Source: Solilutibacter silvestris (GTDB taxonomy: Bacteria > Pseudomonadota > Gammaproteobacteria > Xanthomonadales > Xanthomonadaceae). From it: a DNA stretch of 64,000 nt. Where the stretch lies: assembly GCF_002895945.1 (NCBI RefSeq), contig NZ_NPZB01000001.1, positions 635,501 to 699,500 on the forward strand, read 5' to 3'. The notes beneath the pieces are model-generated. The model was not told the DNA's origin, did not search any database, and worked only from the letters and a program-made list of their open reading frames with translations. Positions 49,560 to 57,524 of the stretch are shown piece by piece (the first letter of the stretch is position 1; the number at the start of each line of letters is the position of its first letter). The position numbers were made by a program, and so were the translations under genes.

Positions 49560-50297
49560 ATGATCGAAGTCGCACACCTGAGCAAGCGTTACGGGGACTT
49601 CACCGCAGTCCATGATCTTTCCTTCATGGTCGGTGCGGGTGAAGTGATGGGTCTGGTCGGGCCAAACGGCGCCGGCAAGACCACCACCTTGCGTTGCCTG
49701 TCGGGGATCATTCCGGCGACGACGGGCCATGCGCTTATCGGTGGCATCGATGTGGCCGAAGATCCGGTCGGCGCGAAACGGCAACTGGCCTTCATTCCCG
49801 ACGAGCCGCGCCTGTTCGACCATCTCACCGTCGAACAGCATCTCAACTTCGTTGCACGCATCTACGGTGTCGATGACTGGCAGGCGCGCGCGCAACCGAT
49901 TCTTGATGAGTTGGAAATGAGCGACAAGCGCAAGCTGTTGCCGGCGGAACTCTCGCGCGGGATGAAGCAGAAACTCGCGATCGCCTGCGGGCTGCTGCAC
50001 GCGCCGCGCGCGGTGATCCTCGACGAACCGCTGACCGGCCTCGATCCCTACGGCATCCGGCGCATGAAGGACAGCATGCGCAGGCTCTCCGGAGAAGGCG
50101 TGGCGATCATCCTCAGCTCGCACCTGCTCGATCTGGTCGAGGAAGTGTGCACGCACCTGCTGATCCTCAAGGATGGCCGCAAGCTGGCCGATGGCACGGT
50201 GGCGCAAGTGCGCACGCGTTACGCCGCGGATGGTGCCGCCAGTCTGGAAGACGTGTTCTTCCGCGCCACCAGCGAAACCGGGCACGAGCAGGCGTGA
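49560..50297 (+). CDS. ABC transporter ATP-binding protein
   Basis: A 245-residue ATPase of the exporter/antibiotic-resistance type (CcmA-like group). Walker A G-P-N-G-A-G-K-T-T (34-42), signature L-S-R-G-M-K-Q-K, Walker B A-V-I-L-D-E-P-L-T-G-L-D and the switch histidine in S-S-H-L-L are all intact. It lacks membrane segments; its stop overlaps the start of the membrane component downstream (TGATG), so the two form one transporter. Substrate unknown. Confidence 0.94.
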   Translation: MIEVAHLSKRYGDFTAVHDLSFMVGAGEVMGLVGPNGAGKTTTLRCLSGIIPATTGHALIGGIDVAEDPVGAKRQLAFIPDEPRLFDHLTVEQHLNFVARIYGVDDWQARAQPILDELEMSDKRKLLPAELSRGMKQKLAIACGLLHAPRAVILDEPLTGLDPYGIRRMKDSMRRLSGEGVAIILSSHLLDLVEEVCTHLLILKDGRKLADGTVAQVRTRYAADGAASLEDVFFRATSETGHEQA

Positions 50298-52060
50298 TGA
50301 TCCGGGGCAACCGCTTCGGCACGGTCGTTGGCGCGTTCGTCTATCTGCAGGCGATGTCGCTCTACAACAACGTGCGCCAGCGCGTGTTGCGCCTGCGCCA
50401 GCCCAAATACCTGTTCGGTGCGGTGGTCGGCGCTGCGTACCTGTATTTCTTCCTGTTCCGCAAAGTCGTGCATGTGGGCGATGCCTCGGGCGCGGCGCGG
50501 ATGTCGCCGGAAGTGCTGGCGAGTTTCGCTTCGGCGGCGGCACTGGCGTTGGCCTTGTATGTCTTCCTGGAATGGATCCTCTCGCGCGAGAGCGTCCGCC
50601 TGGGCTTCAGCGAAGCCGAGATCGATTTCCTGTTCCCGGCGCCGTTGACGCGAACGTCATTGATCCATTTCGGATTGCTGCGTTCGCAGCTCGGGATCTT
50701 CTTTTCGTCGTTCCTGATCGGTTTGCTGCTGCGCCGTGGTGGCGGTTTCAGTGGGCATCCATTGCAGTTCGCCACCGGCATGTGGCTGCTGATGTCGACG
50801 TTGAAGCTGCATTCGCTCGCGGCTTCGTTCACCTGCGAACGCCTGATTGGTTTCGGCGTGCGGCCATGGTTGCGCCGCTTCGTGGTGACTTGCGTGTTCG
50901 CGGCGATCGCGCTGGCCTGCTGGTGGCCGTTGCGCGAGATGCAACCGCCCGTGCTGGGATCGCGCGCCGACATCGCACGATTGCAGCCGTGGTTCGAAGG
51001 CATCGTCAACACCGCGCCATTGTCGTGGTTGCTGATGCCGTTCCGCTGGATGATCGCGCCGATCTTCGCCGGCGATGGCGCGAGCTTCCTGCGCGCATTG
51101 CTGCCGGCGCTGGCATTGCTGGTCGTGAATTACCTCTGGGTGGTGCGTGCGCAAGTGTCGTTCGAGGATGCGGCGATCGTGCATGCGCGTCGTCGTGCCG
51201 AGGTGGTCGCGGCGAAACGCGATGGCCGCCTGGGCGTGCGCAAACCCGGCAAGCCGCGCAGCGAACCGTTCCGCTTGTCGGGACACGGCGAACCCGCGCT
51301 GGCATTTCTGTGGAAGGGGTTGGTGGAGATGGGGCCGCTGTATCGACCGCGCACATGGCTGATCGCCGCGGTCGTGGTGATCGCGTTGTGCCAGTGGCTG
51401 GCTGCGGATCCGGCGCGCAAGAGCGTGTTGGTTGCGCTCGGCATTGCCGTGCCGATGCTGGGTGGGTGGCTGGTCTTCCTCGGGCCGATGATGGTGCAGA
51501 AAGGATTGCGACGGACGTTTGAACGCCTCGATGTACTCAAGTCCATGCCACTGCGCGGTTGGCAGATCGCGCTGGGTGAACTGTCGACGCCGGCGACGGT
51601 GATGTGTTCCGCGTTCTGGTTGTTGTTGCTGTTCGGTGCGCAGGCACTTGCCTCCCGATACGCCGAATTCGGGTTGTCGCAAGTCATTGCGACCGCGGTC
51701 GGGGCGGCCCTGCTGTCGCCACCGTTGTTCGGATTGATGTTGTGCGTGCCGTTCGCCGGCATGTTGTATTTCCCGGCGTGGACGCTTGGCCCGGACAATG
51801 GTGGTCGCGGTTTCGACGTGATGGGCCAGCGCATGATCTTCATGTTCGGCTATCTCCTCACCGTGTTGCTGGTGGCGATCCCCGCAGCGTTGCTGGGCGG
51901 CATCGCTTACCTGTTCGGTCACTGGGTGAGTGGATTCGCCCTCGGCGTGGTGCTGGCGGCGATCTGCGGCGGCATCGTGTTCGCGCTGGAATTGGCGTTC
52001 GCGTTGCGCCTGCTCGGCCGTCGCATCGATAGGTTTGATTTGTCGCAGGAATTGCGCTGA
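50297..52060 (+). CDS. ABC exporter membrane protein (ABC_export type)
   Basis: A 587-residue polytopic protein with about 12 hydrophobic segments and large loops, partner of the ATPase just upstream. It lacks the ATPase motifs and the E-A-A loop of importers. It resembles the putative ABC exporter family in which the ATPase is a separate short protein. The central cytoplasmic loop is basic (A-R-R-R-A-E-V-V-A-A-K-R-D-G-R). The ATG at 50297 overlaps the upstream stop. Substrate unknown. Confidence 0.85.
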   Translation: MIRGNRFGTVVGAFVYLQAMSLYNNVRQRVLRLRQPKYLFGAVVGAAYLYFFLFRKVVHVGDASGAARMSPEVLASFASAAALALALYVFLEWILSRESVRLGFSEAEIDFLFPAPLTRTSLIHFGLLRSQLGIFFSSFLIGLLLRRGGGFSGHPLQFATGMWLLMSTLKLHSLAASFTCERLIGFGVRPWLRRFVVTCVFAAIALACWWPLREMQPPVLGSRADIARLQPWFEGIVNTAPLSWLLMPFRWMIAPIFAGDGASFLRALLPALALLVVNYLWVVRAQVSFEDAAIVHARRRAEVVAAKRDGRLGVRKPGKPRSEPFRLSGHGEPALAFLWKGLVEMGPLYRPRTWLIAAVVVIALCQWLAADPARKSVLVALGIAVPMLGGWLVFLGPMMVQKGLRRTFERLDVLKSMPLRGWQIALGELSTPATVMCSAFWLLLLFGAQALASRYAEFGLSQVIATAVGAALLSPPLFGLMLCVPFAGMLYFPAWTLGPDNGGRGFDVMGQRMIFMFGYLLTVLLVAIPAALLGGIAYLFGHWVSGFALGVVLAAICGGIVFALELAFALRLLGRRIDRFDLSQELR

Positions 52061-52069
52061 GATCGCGAT

Positions 52070-52429
52070 TCAATGCGTCGTCACGGGCTTGCAGTCGGCT
52101 CCGAGGGTAGCGGTCGTGGTGGTGACGCAGGGATGGAACTTGACGACGCCCGCCAGTTGTCGGCTTTCCCCGCGTGCGACACCGAAGCGTTGCAACGGCG
52201 CGAGCTTGCAATCGGGCTTGCCGCTGCAGGCGTCGGGATAGAGCGTGTACTGGCATTGGCCGCTGCTGCTATCCACGCATTCAAAGCGTGCCACCCCATC
52301 CTGGATGTGGATGGTGCTGTCCAGGGACTCGTCGTTGGATTGGATGCGATGGCTGATGGTGGTCCCGCTCTGCGAGCATCCGGACAGTGCCAGAAGAAAC
52401 TGGAATAGCGCGATCAACTTGTAGGACAT
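52070..52429 (-). CDS. Small hypothetical lipoprotein
   Basis: A 119-residue protein with a lipobox L-S-G-C (Cys about residue 18) after a short hydrophobic segment. The mature part has cysteines in pairs (F-E-C-V-D-S, G-Q-C-Q-Y, D-A-C-S-G-K-P-D-C, H-P-C, A-D-C-K) that may form disulfide bonds. No family is recognised. It precedes nothing obviously related: the response regulator gene is upstream by 15 bases on the same strand, so cotranscription is possible. Confidence 0.72.
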   Translation of the reverse strand: MSYKLIALFQFLLALSGCSQSGTTISHRIQSNDESLDSTIHIQDGVARFECVDSSSGQCQYTLYPDACSGKPDCKLAPLQRFGVARGESRQLAGVVKFHPCVTTTTATLGADCKPVTTH

Positions 52430-52444
52430 GATGTTTCTCCGGGA

Positions 52445-53218
52445 TCACATGTGTTTGAACAGGGCCATGAATGGCTGGCTGACCGTGAGTGTTTCCGGGC
52501 GCCGCTTCAGCCGCACGGTGCCGCGACCGCTGTCGTCGCGGGCGATGCCGGCGATGGCTCTCAGGTTGACGATGGTAGAACGGTGGATCTGCTTGAAATG
52601 CGCGGTGTCCAGGCGCGGCAGCAATTCACGCAATGGCGTGCGCAGCAACGCCTCGCCATCGACGGTGACCACGGTGGTGTATTTGTGATCGGCGCGGAAA
52701 TAGGCGACATCGTCGACCAGGATCAGTTTCGTCTCGCGACCCGCGCTGGCGGTGAGCCAGGTCAGCGGTTCGAGTGCGCCGGCGGCGTTCGGCAAGGCCC
52801 CGAGTTTGTCGAGCAGCACGGCAAGTGCCGCGGCATCGGGCAATGCATCCTGCGCCTGCAAGCGCGCGATCGTCGCCTCCAGTCGTTCCGGTTTCACCGG
52901 TTTCAACAGGTAGTCGATCGCGCCACGGTCGAAGGCATCGATGGCGTACTGGTCGTAGGCGGTGACGAACACGATCTTCGTGCGTGGGCTGGCTTCGGCA
53001 GCGAGTGCCGCGACTTCCAGACCGTTGAGGCCGGGCATGCGGATATCGAGGAAGGCGATATCCGGCATGTGTTCGGCCAACGCTTCCACCGCACTCGCGC
53101 CGTCTTCGCATTCGGCGACGATCCGCAGTGTCGGCCACGCGCGCTGGAGTTCGGCGACCAGCGAATGTCGCAACAGGATTTCGTCTTCGGCGACGATGCA
53201 GGTACGGACCTCAGACAT
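52445..53218 (-). CDS. LytTR family response regulator
   Basis: A 257-residue two-component regulator. The receiver domain has acidic pocket E-D-E (11-13), phosphorylation site D58 in I-A-F-L-D-I-R-M-P-G, and K in Y-L-L-K-P-V-K-P. The C-terminal LytTR domain is marked by Y-F-R-A-D-H-K-Y-T-T-V and F-K-Q-I-H-R-S-T-I-V-N-L. It is the partner of the kinase encoded upstream, with an 8-base overlap. AlgR-type and YehT-type regulators share this layout; targets are unknown. Confidence 0.92.
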   Translation of the reverse strand: MSEVRTCIVAEDEILLRHSLVAELQRAWPTLRIVAECEDGASAVEALAEHMPDIAFLDIRMPGLNGLEVAALAAEASPRTKIVFVTAYDQYAIDAFDRGAIDYLLKPVKPERLEATIARLQAQDALPDAAALAVLLDKLGALPNAAGALEPLTWLTASAGRETKLILVDDVAYFRADHKYTTVVTVDGEALLRTPLRELLPRLDTAHFKQIHRSTIVNLRAIAGIARDDSGRGTVRLKRRPETLTVSQPFMALFKHM

Positions 53219-54479
53219 GGTTCGCACGCTCCGCAGTCGCTGCAGCCGGAACGGTGATGGTGGCGGCCACGCCGCTGGGGAAGTTCGCGATCACCGACAG
53301 GTTGGCGTCGGGGCCGTGACGCAGCCGCAGGCGTTCACGCACGTTCTTCAGGCCGATGCCGCTGCCACTGGTCCTGCCGGTGAAACCTGCGCCATTGTCG
53401 GCCACGGTGACCGCGATGGCGCCATCGTCGCGTCGTGCGCGCAGCCATACGGTGCCGCCGACGGTGCGTGGTTCCAGCCCATGCTTGATCGCGTTCTCCA
53501 CCAGCGTCTGCAACATCATCGCCGGCAGTGGCGTGGCACGCAGAGATTCCGGAACGTCGACCTGCACGTCGAGACGATCGCCCATGCGGATCTTGAGGAT
53601 TTCGAGATAGGCGAGCGCGCGTTCCAGCTCTGCGCCGAGCGTCGACATTTCGTCCGCGGCGTTCGGCAGCGAATGGCGCAGGTACTGGATCAGGTGGCCC
53701 AGCATCACCTCGGCACGTTCGGGATCGCTGCGGGTGAGCAATTGCGCGCTGGCCAAGGTGTTGTAGAGGAAGTGTGGTTCGACTTGTGCGTGCAGTAGAT
53801 GCAATTTGGCTTCGGTGAGTTCCTTCTGCGCGGTGGTCTGCACGACAGTGGCCTGTTCGTTGCGACGACGTTCGCCTATGCGGCGGGTGATCGCGCGGAC
53901 GATGGCTTCGGCGTTCTCGTAATTGCTGCCGTCATCAACCAGGAAGCAGTCGCTCCACGCCGGGTTTTCCGGTTCGCAGATCAGGGTGACACGGCCACTG
54001 TCTTCGCCGGGCGTGACCGTCGCCTGCAACTGGTTGCGCGGCAAGCCGAACCACAGCAGCGGGTTCCAGCGCCGTAATGGATGCTCGCCATAGGTGTAAG
54101 GGCGAGCCACCTTGGCCTTCACCTGCAGGCTGTCGCGCGCGCTTTGCACTTGCTGGATGCCTGGAAGTTCACGGATCGCGGCATCCAGCAGGTCAAACGC
54201 TTCGCCTGCTTCCAGTGGGATTTCCACCAGCCGTCGTTGGCGATTGCTCAGAGCGTCGCGATCGATGTTGCCCGCGATCAGGCGCACGCGATGCAGGTGC
54301 GAGAACGCGCCGGCGATAACCAGCACCATGGTGCCCATGCCGAGGATCAACATCGGTGGCGGGTATTCGCGGACGATCGGGATGGCCGAGTAAAGCGCTG
54401 TGACCAGGATCACCACGAGGCCCCAGGCAATAGCGATGCGCAGGACGAAGAACAATTGTTTGAGCAAGGACTTGAACAT
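53211..54479 (-). CDS. LytS/AlgZ-type sensor histidine kinase
   Basis: A 422-residue membrane kinase with two hydrophobic segments near residues 13-33 and 42-60. The kinase core shows Q-V-E-P-H-F-L-Y-N with phosphoacceptor H236, then N in E-N-A-I-K-H-G, D-N-G-A-G-F and G-S-G-I-G-L-K-N. This His_kinase/HATPase pattern without a classical H-box is typical of the LytS/AlgZ group. The region before the kinase (80-200) has no recognised domain and may sense a signal in the cytoplasm. It is cotranscribed with the LytTR regulator. Confidence 0.92.
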   Translation of the reverse strand: MFKSLLKQLFFVLRIAIAWGLVVILVTALYSAIPIVREYPPPMLILGMGTMVLVIAGAFSHLHRVRLIAGNIDRDALSNRQRRLVEIPLEAGEAFDLLDAAIRELPGIQQVQSARDSLQVKAKVARPYTYGEHPLRRWNPLLWFGLPRNQLQATVTPGEDSGRVTLICEPENPAWSDCFLVDDGSNYENAEAIVRAITRRIGERRRNEQATVVQTTAQKELTEAKLHLLHAQVEPHFLYNTLASAQLLTRSDPERAEVMLGHLIQYLRHSLPNAADEMSTLGAELERALAYLEILKIRMGDRLDVQVDVPESLRATPLPAMMLQTLVENAIKHGLEPRTVGGTVWLRARRDDGAIAVTVADNGAGFTGRTSGSGIGLKNVRERLRLRHGPDANLSVIANFPSGVAATITVPAAATAERANHV

Positions 54480-54530
54480 GTGCGGCTCGCTGCAATGACG
54501 ATGCGATGTGCGATGGAGCATAACGGTGAG

Positions 54531-54544
54531 TGGCACGCGTGCCA
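54531..54544. promoter_or_regulatory. Perfect 14-bp palindrome upstream of the kinase gene
   Basis: TGGCACGCGTGCCA is a perfect palindrome about 50 bases upstream of the kinase start, next to a possible minus-strand -10 TATGCT (54517-54522). It may be an operator for the two-component genes. No known regulator is matched. Confidence 0.35.
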
Positions 54545-54653
54545 GTCGGCTTGCGATGAAAGCCGGCAATGCCGCGACGAATCCGCGTTGGGCGGGAATG
54601 ACAGCGTGTGCTTAGCCCGCCGATCGCGCGTAAAACCGGGTAAATCCCGGGGC

Positions 54654-54682
54654 TTGACAACATACCAACTAGTCGGTATTGT
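54654..54682 (+). promoter_or_regulatory. Strong promoter with TetR-type operator in its spacer
   Basis: TTGACA (54654-54659) and TATTGT (54677-54682) are separated by exactly 17 bases. The spacer and -10 contain ATACCAACTAGTCGGTAT (54662-54679), a palindrome with eight of nine half-site positions matching around CTAG. This is the form of operator used by many TetR repressors. Bound protein would block RNA polymerase directly. The gene for a TetR regulator is third in the operon that this promoter serves. Confidence 0.82.
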
Positions 54683-54715
54683 CAATTCCAGGATCGAAAC
54701 CACCGGAGTCCCGCG

Positions 54716-55363
54716 ATGACCATCGTCATTACCGCATTCGAACGCTCGCCCGATGGCGGCAAGGGACTGGCACGCGACACGCGTGTCCGCTGGGCGTTGG
54801 AAGAGGCGGGCCAGCCCTACGAAGTTCGCCTGGTGTCATTCGCTGCGATGAAGGAGCCTGCGCATCTGCGCCTGCATCCCTTCGGCCAGATTCCCACCTA
54901 TGAGGAAGGCGACCTTGCCCTGTTCGAGACGGGTTCGATCGTGTTCCATATCGCCGAACAGCATCCCGGACTGTTTCCGGCCGACGCTGATGCGCGGGCA
55001 CGGGCGATCACCTGGATGTTTGCCGCACTCAACACGGTCGAGCCACCGATCCTCGAACTCGCGATCGCGAAATTCGGGGAGGGCGACAAGCCCTGGACAC
55101 AGGAACGTATGCCGCTGGTGGTGGAGCGCATTCGCAATCGGCTCAAGCAGTTGTCCGCTCGCCTGGGCGATGCCGGATGGCTCGACGGTGAATTCAGTGC
55201 CGGTGATCTGATGATGGTGTCGGTGCTGCTGCGGGTGAAACCATCGGGCATCCTCGCCGAATTTCCGAGCCTTGCCGCCTATGTCGCGCGCGGCGAAGCG
55301 CGACCCGCCTACCAACGCGCATTCGCTGCGCAATTGGCCATCAATGCCGGAGAACCCAAATGA
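54716..55363 (+). CDS. Glutathione S-transferase family protein
   Basis: A 215-residue two-domain GST. The N-terminal thioredoxin-like half (to about residue 80) contains the G-Q-I-P-T-Y (cis-Pro) and E-T-G-S-I-V-F-H-I-A motifs that bind glutathione. The C-terminal half is helical, ending with a W-L-D-G-E-F-S-A-G-D-L-M-M region. First gene of the operon behind the operator-containing promoter; its stop overlaps the next start (ATGA). Substrate unknown; a role in detoxification is likely. Confidence 0.92.
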   Translation: MTIVITAFERSPDGGKGLARDTRVRWALEEAGQPYEVRLVSFAAMKEPAHLRLHPFGQIPTYEEGDLALFETGSIVFHIAEQHPGLFPADADARARAITWMFAALNTVEPPILELAIAKFGEGDKPWTQERMPLVVERIRNRLKQLSARLGDAGWLDGEFSAGDLMMVSVLLRVKPSGILAEFPSLAAYVARGEARPAYQRAFAAQLAINAGEPK

Positions 55364-55941
55364 GAAAGTTGAAAATCATTGAGCACATTTCGCTGGACGG
55401 CGTGATCCAGCACTCCGATGATGGTGACGGTTTCCCGTACAGCGACTGGACCGCGCCCTATCGCTCGCCCGCTGGCCGCGATGCAGTGCTCGCCGCGCAT
55501 GGCGAGCATTTCGATCTGCTGCTTGGCCGCCGCACCTATGACAGCTGGTCGGGTTTCTGGCCGAAGGCGCCGAGCAGTCCGATGGCGGACCGCCTCAATG
55601 CAGCGACAAAATTCATCGCGACCCACCATCCGGAAAGTCTGGAGTGGGGACCGTCGCAGGGGCTCGGGCCCGACATCGCCGCCGACATTCGTCGTCTCAA
55701 ATCGCAGGACGGCCCGGATCTTGTCCTCTCGGGTAGTTCCACGCTGACATCGACGCTGCTCGAACAGGGGCTGGTGGATGAAGTCCTGCTGATCGTCTAT
55801 CCGGTGCTGTTGGGCACGGGCAAGCGCTTCTTTGCGGAAGGAACCCCGGCCCGCGCATTCGAACTCATCAGCAGCGAAGCCATGGCGACCGGCAACATGC
55901 TCAACACCTACAAGGTCGCCGGACCTGTGCAGGCCGGTTGA
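55360..55941 (+). CDS. Dihydrofolate reductase/RibD-family protein
   Basis: A 193-residue protein of the RibD C-terminal/YwjB-like dihydrofolate-reductase fold. Seen are H-I-S-L-D-G-V-I-Q near the start, L-L-L-G-R-R-T-Y-D-S-W, D-L-V-L-S-G-S-S-T-L and V-L-L-G-T-G-K-R-F-F. This group uses NADPH on unknown substrates; it is not the folA enzyme. It overlaps GST by four bases and the next gene closely follows, so it is in the operon. Confidence 0.9.
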   Translation: MRKLKIIEHISLDGVIQHSDDGDGFPYSDWTAPYRSPAGRDAVLAAHGEHFDLLLGRRTYDSWSGFWPKAPSSPMADRLNAATKFIATHHPESLEWGPSQGLGPDIAADIRRLKSQDGPDLVLSGSSTLTSTLLEQGLVDEVLLIVYPVLLGTGKRFFAEGTPARAFELISSEAMATGNMLNTYKVAGPVQAG

Positions 55942-55946
55942 TCGCC

Positions 55947-56582
55947 ATGACTGCCGCATCCACCGCCACCGTTCCTGCCCGCCAGCGCCTGCTCGGTGCT
56001 GCGCTGCACGAGTTCCGCACGCGCGGATATGCGGCGACGACGGTCGACGATCTGTGCCGCGCCGCCGGCGTCAGCAAGGGCGCGTTCTTCCACCACTTCG
56101 CCAGCAAGGAAGCATTGGCGCTGGCGGCGGTGGAACACTGGAACGCCTTCACTGGCGAACTGTTCGCGCAGGCGGCGTATCACGTGTTGCCCGATCCGCG
56201 CGATCGCGTGCTGGCCTATGTCGATCTGCGCGGCGAATTGCTGCGCGGCGAATTGGCCGAATACACCTGCCTGCTCGGCACGCTGGTGCAGGAAACCTAC
56301 GACAGCCATCCCGCGCTGCGGGACGCCTGCCGCGCCGGCATCGAAGGCCATGCCGACACGCTGGTGCGCGATATCGCCGCGGCGAAGAAGAAATACGCGC
56401 CGAAGGCGACGTGGACACCGGAGAGCGTCGCGCTGTTCACCCAGGCGGCATTGCAGGGCGGCTTCATTCTCGCCAAGGCGCAGGACGATCTTGCCGTCGC
56501 CGCCGATGCCGTCGCGCATCTGCATCGCTATATCGAATTGTTGTTGCCCGTTCCAACCACATCACGGAGAACCGCAAAATGA
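55947..56582 (+). CDS. TetR/AcrR family transcriptional regulator
   Basis: A 211-residue repressor. The HTH is at residues about 29-50: A-A-T-T-V-D-D-L-C-R-A-A-G-V-S-K followed by G-A-F-F-H-H-F. The C-terminal ligand domain is helical without assigned ligand. Being inside the operon whose promoter carries a TetR-type palindrome makes autoregulation the simplest model. The ATG at 55947 is chosen; an in-frame TTG at 55938 overlaps the previous gene's stop. Its stop overlaps the next ATG (ATGA). Confidence 0.92.
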   Translation: MTAASTATVPARQRLLGAALHEFRTRGYAATTVDDLCRAAGVSKGAFFHHFASKEALALAAVEHWNAFTGELFAQAAYHVLPDPRDRVLAYVDLRGELLRGELAEYTCLLGTLVQETYDSHPALRDACRAGIEGHADTLVRDIAAAKKKYAPKATWTPESVALFTQAALQGGFILAKAQDDLAVAADAVAHLHRYIELLLPVPTTSRRTAK

Positions 56583-57001
56583 AGAACGAATCCCTGCAAC
56601 TGGTCGCCTATCTCAACTTCGATGGCAACGCGCGCGAAGCGATGGACTTCTACGCCAAGGCATTGGGTGGAGAAGTCACCCAACGCTTCACCTATGGCGA
56701 ATCACCGATGGCCGGGGAGTGCGGTCCGGACTCCGCCGACAAAGTGATGCATTCACAGGTCGAAGCCGGCAACGCCATCCTGATGGGCGCCGATGGCCCG
56801 GCGCCGCACGCGGCGGGCAGCACCTGCATCAACATCATGGTCGCGACCCCGGAAGAAGCCGAGCGCATCTTCGCCACGCTGTCGGAAGGCGGCAATGTGC
56901 AGATGCCGATTGCGGAAACGTTCTGGGCCCATCGCTTCGCCGGCTTCACCGACAAGTTCGGCAAGGGCTGGCTGGTGAACTGCCCCAAGCCGATGCCCTG
57001 A
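56579..57001 (+). CDS. VOC family protein (PhnB-like)
   Basis: A 140-residue vicinal-oxygen-chelate domain of the PhnB/DUF1428-like group: V-A-Y-L-N-F-D-G-N-A-R-E-A-M-D-F-Y at the start and M-P-I-A-E-T-F-W-A-H-R-F-A-G-F-T-D-K-F-G at the end. Proteins of this set are often called bleomycin/glyoxalase-like but few have known activity. It is coupled to the TetR gene. A second, divergent VOC protein follows, with 23 bases between. Confidence 0.92.
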   Translation: MKNESLQLVAYLNFDGNAREAMDFYAKALGGEVTQRFTYGESPMAGECGPDSADKVMHSQVEAGNAILMGADGPAPHAAGSTCINIMVATPEEAERIFATLSEGGNVQMPIAETFWAHRFAGFTDKFGKGWLVNCPKPMP

Positions 57002-57024
57002 TCCCACTCTTGAGGAGCAATGAC

Positions 57025-57510
57025 ATGACAACACCCGCAAAAAACACCATCTGTCTCTGGTACGACGGCGACGCCGAAGAAGCTGCGAAGTTCTATGCCG
57101 CGACTTTCCCCGACTCATCCGTCGGCGCGGTCCATCGCGCGCCTGGCGATTACCCGGCGGGCAAGCAGGGCGACGCGCTCATGGTGGACTTCACCGTGAT
57201 GGGCATCCCGTGCCTCGGGCTCAACGGCGGTCCGGGCGTCAAGCACGGCTACGCATTTTCCTTCCAGGTCGCCACCGTCGACCAGGCGGAAACGGATCGT
57301 TACTGGAACGCGATCGTCGGCAACGGCGGCCAGGAAAGCGAGTGCGGCTGGTGCCAGGACAAATGGGGTTTGTCATGGCAGATCTCGCCGATTGCGCTGA
57401 CGCAGGCGGTGACCAGCGCCGATGCGGCGGTGGCCAAGCGCGCGTTCGACGCCATGATGACGATGAAGAAAATCGATATTGCCGCGATCGAAGCGGCGGT
57501 CCGCGGTTGA
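57025..57510 (+). CDS. VOC family protein (3-demethylubiquinone-methyltransferase-like)
   Basis: A 161-residue VOC protein of the group once labelled 3-demethylubiquinone-9 3-methyltransferase (no methyltransferase motif is present). Signs: I-C-L-W-Y-D-G-D-A-E-E-A-A-K-F-Y-A, F-P-D-S-S-V-G, and late W-C-Q-D-K-W-G-L-S-W-Q-I. GAGGAG lies nine bases ahead of the ATG. It differs clearly from the VOC protein upstream, so this is not a recent duplication. Part of the TetR-controlled operon. Confidence 0.92.
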   Translation: MTTPAKNTICLWYDGDAEEAAKFYAATFPDSSVGAVHRAPGDYPAGKQGDALMVDFTVMGIPCLGLNGGPGVKHGYAFSFQVATVDQAETDRYWNAIVGNGGQESECGWCQDKWGLSWQISPIALTQAVTSADAAVAKRAFDAMMTMKKIDIAAIEAAVRG

Positions 57511-57524
57511 AACAGGAGAAGCCC

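Noticed and set aside
54636-54652. CCGGGTAAATCCCGG hairpin just before the operon promoter, considered a terminator.
   Set aside because: No T-run follows and the loop is short; it may simply be part of the promoter region.
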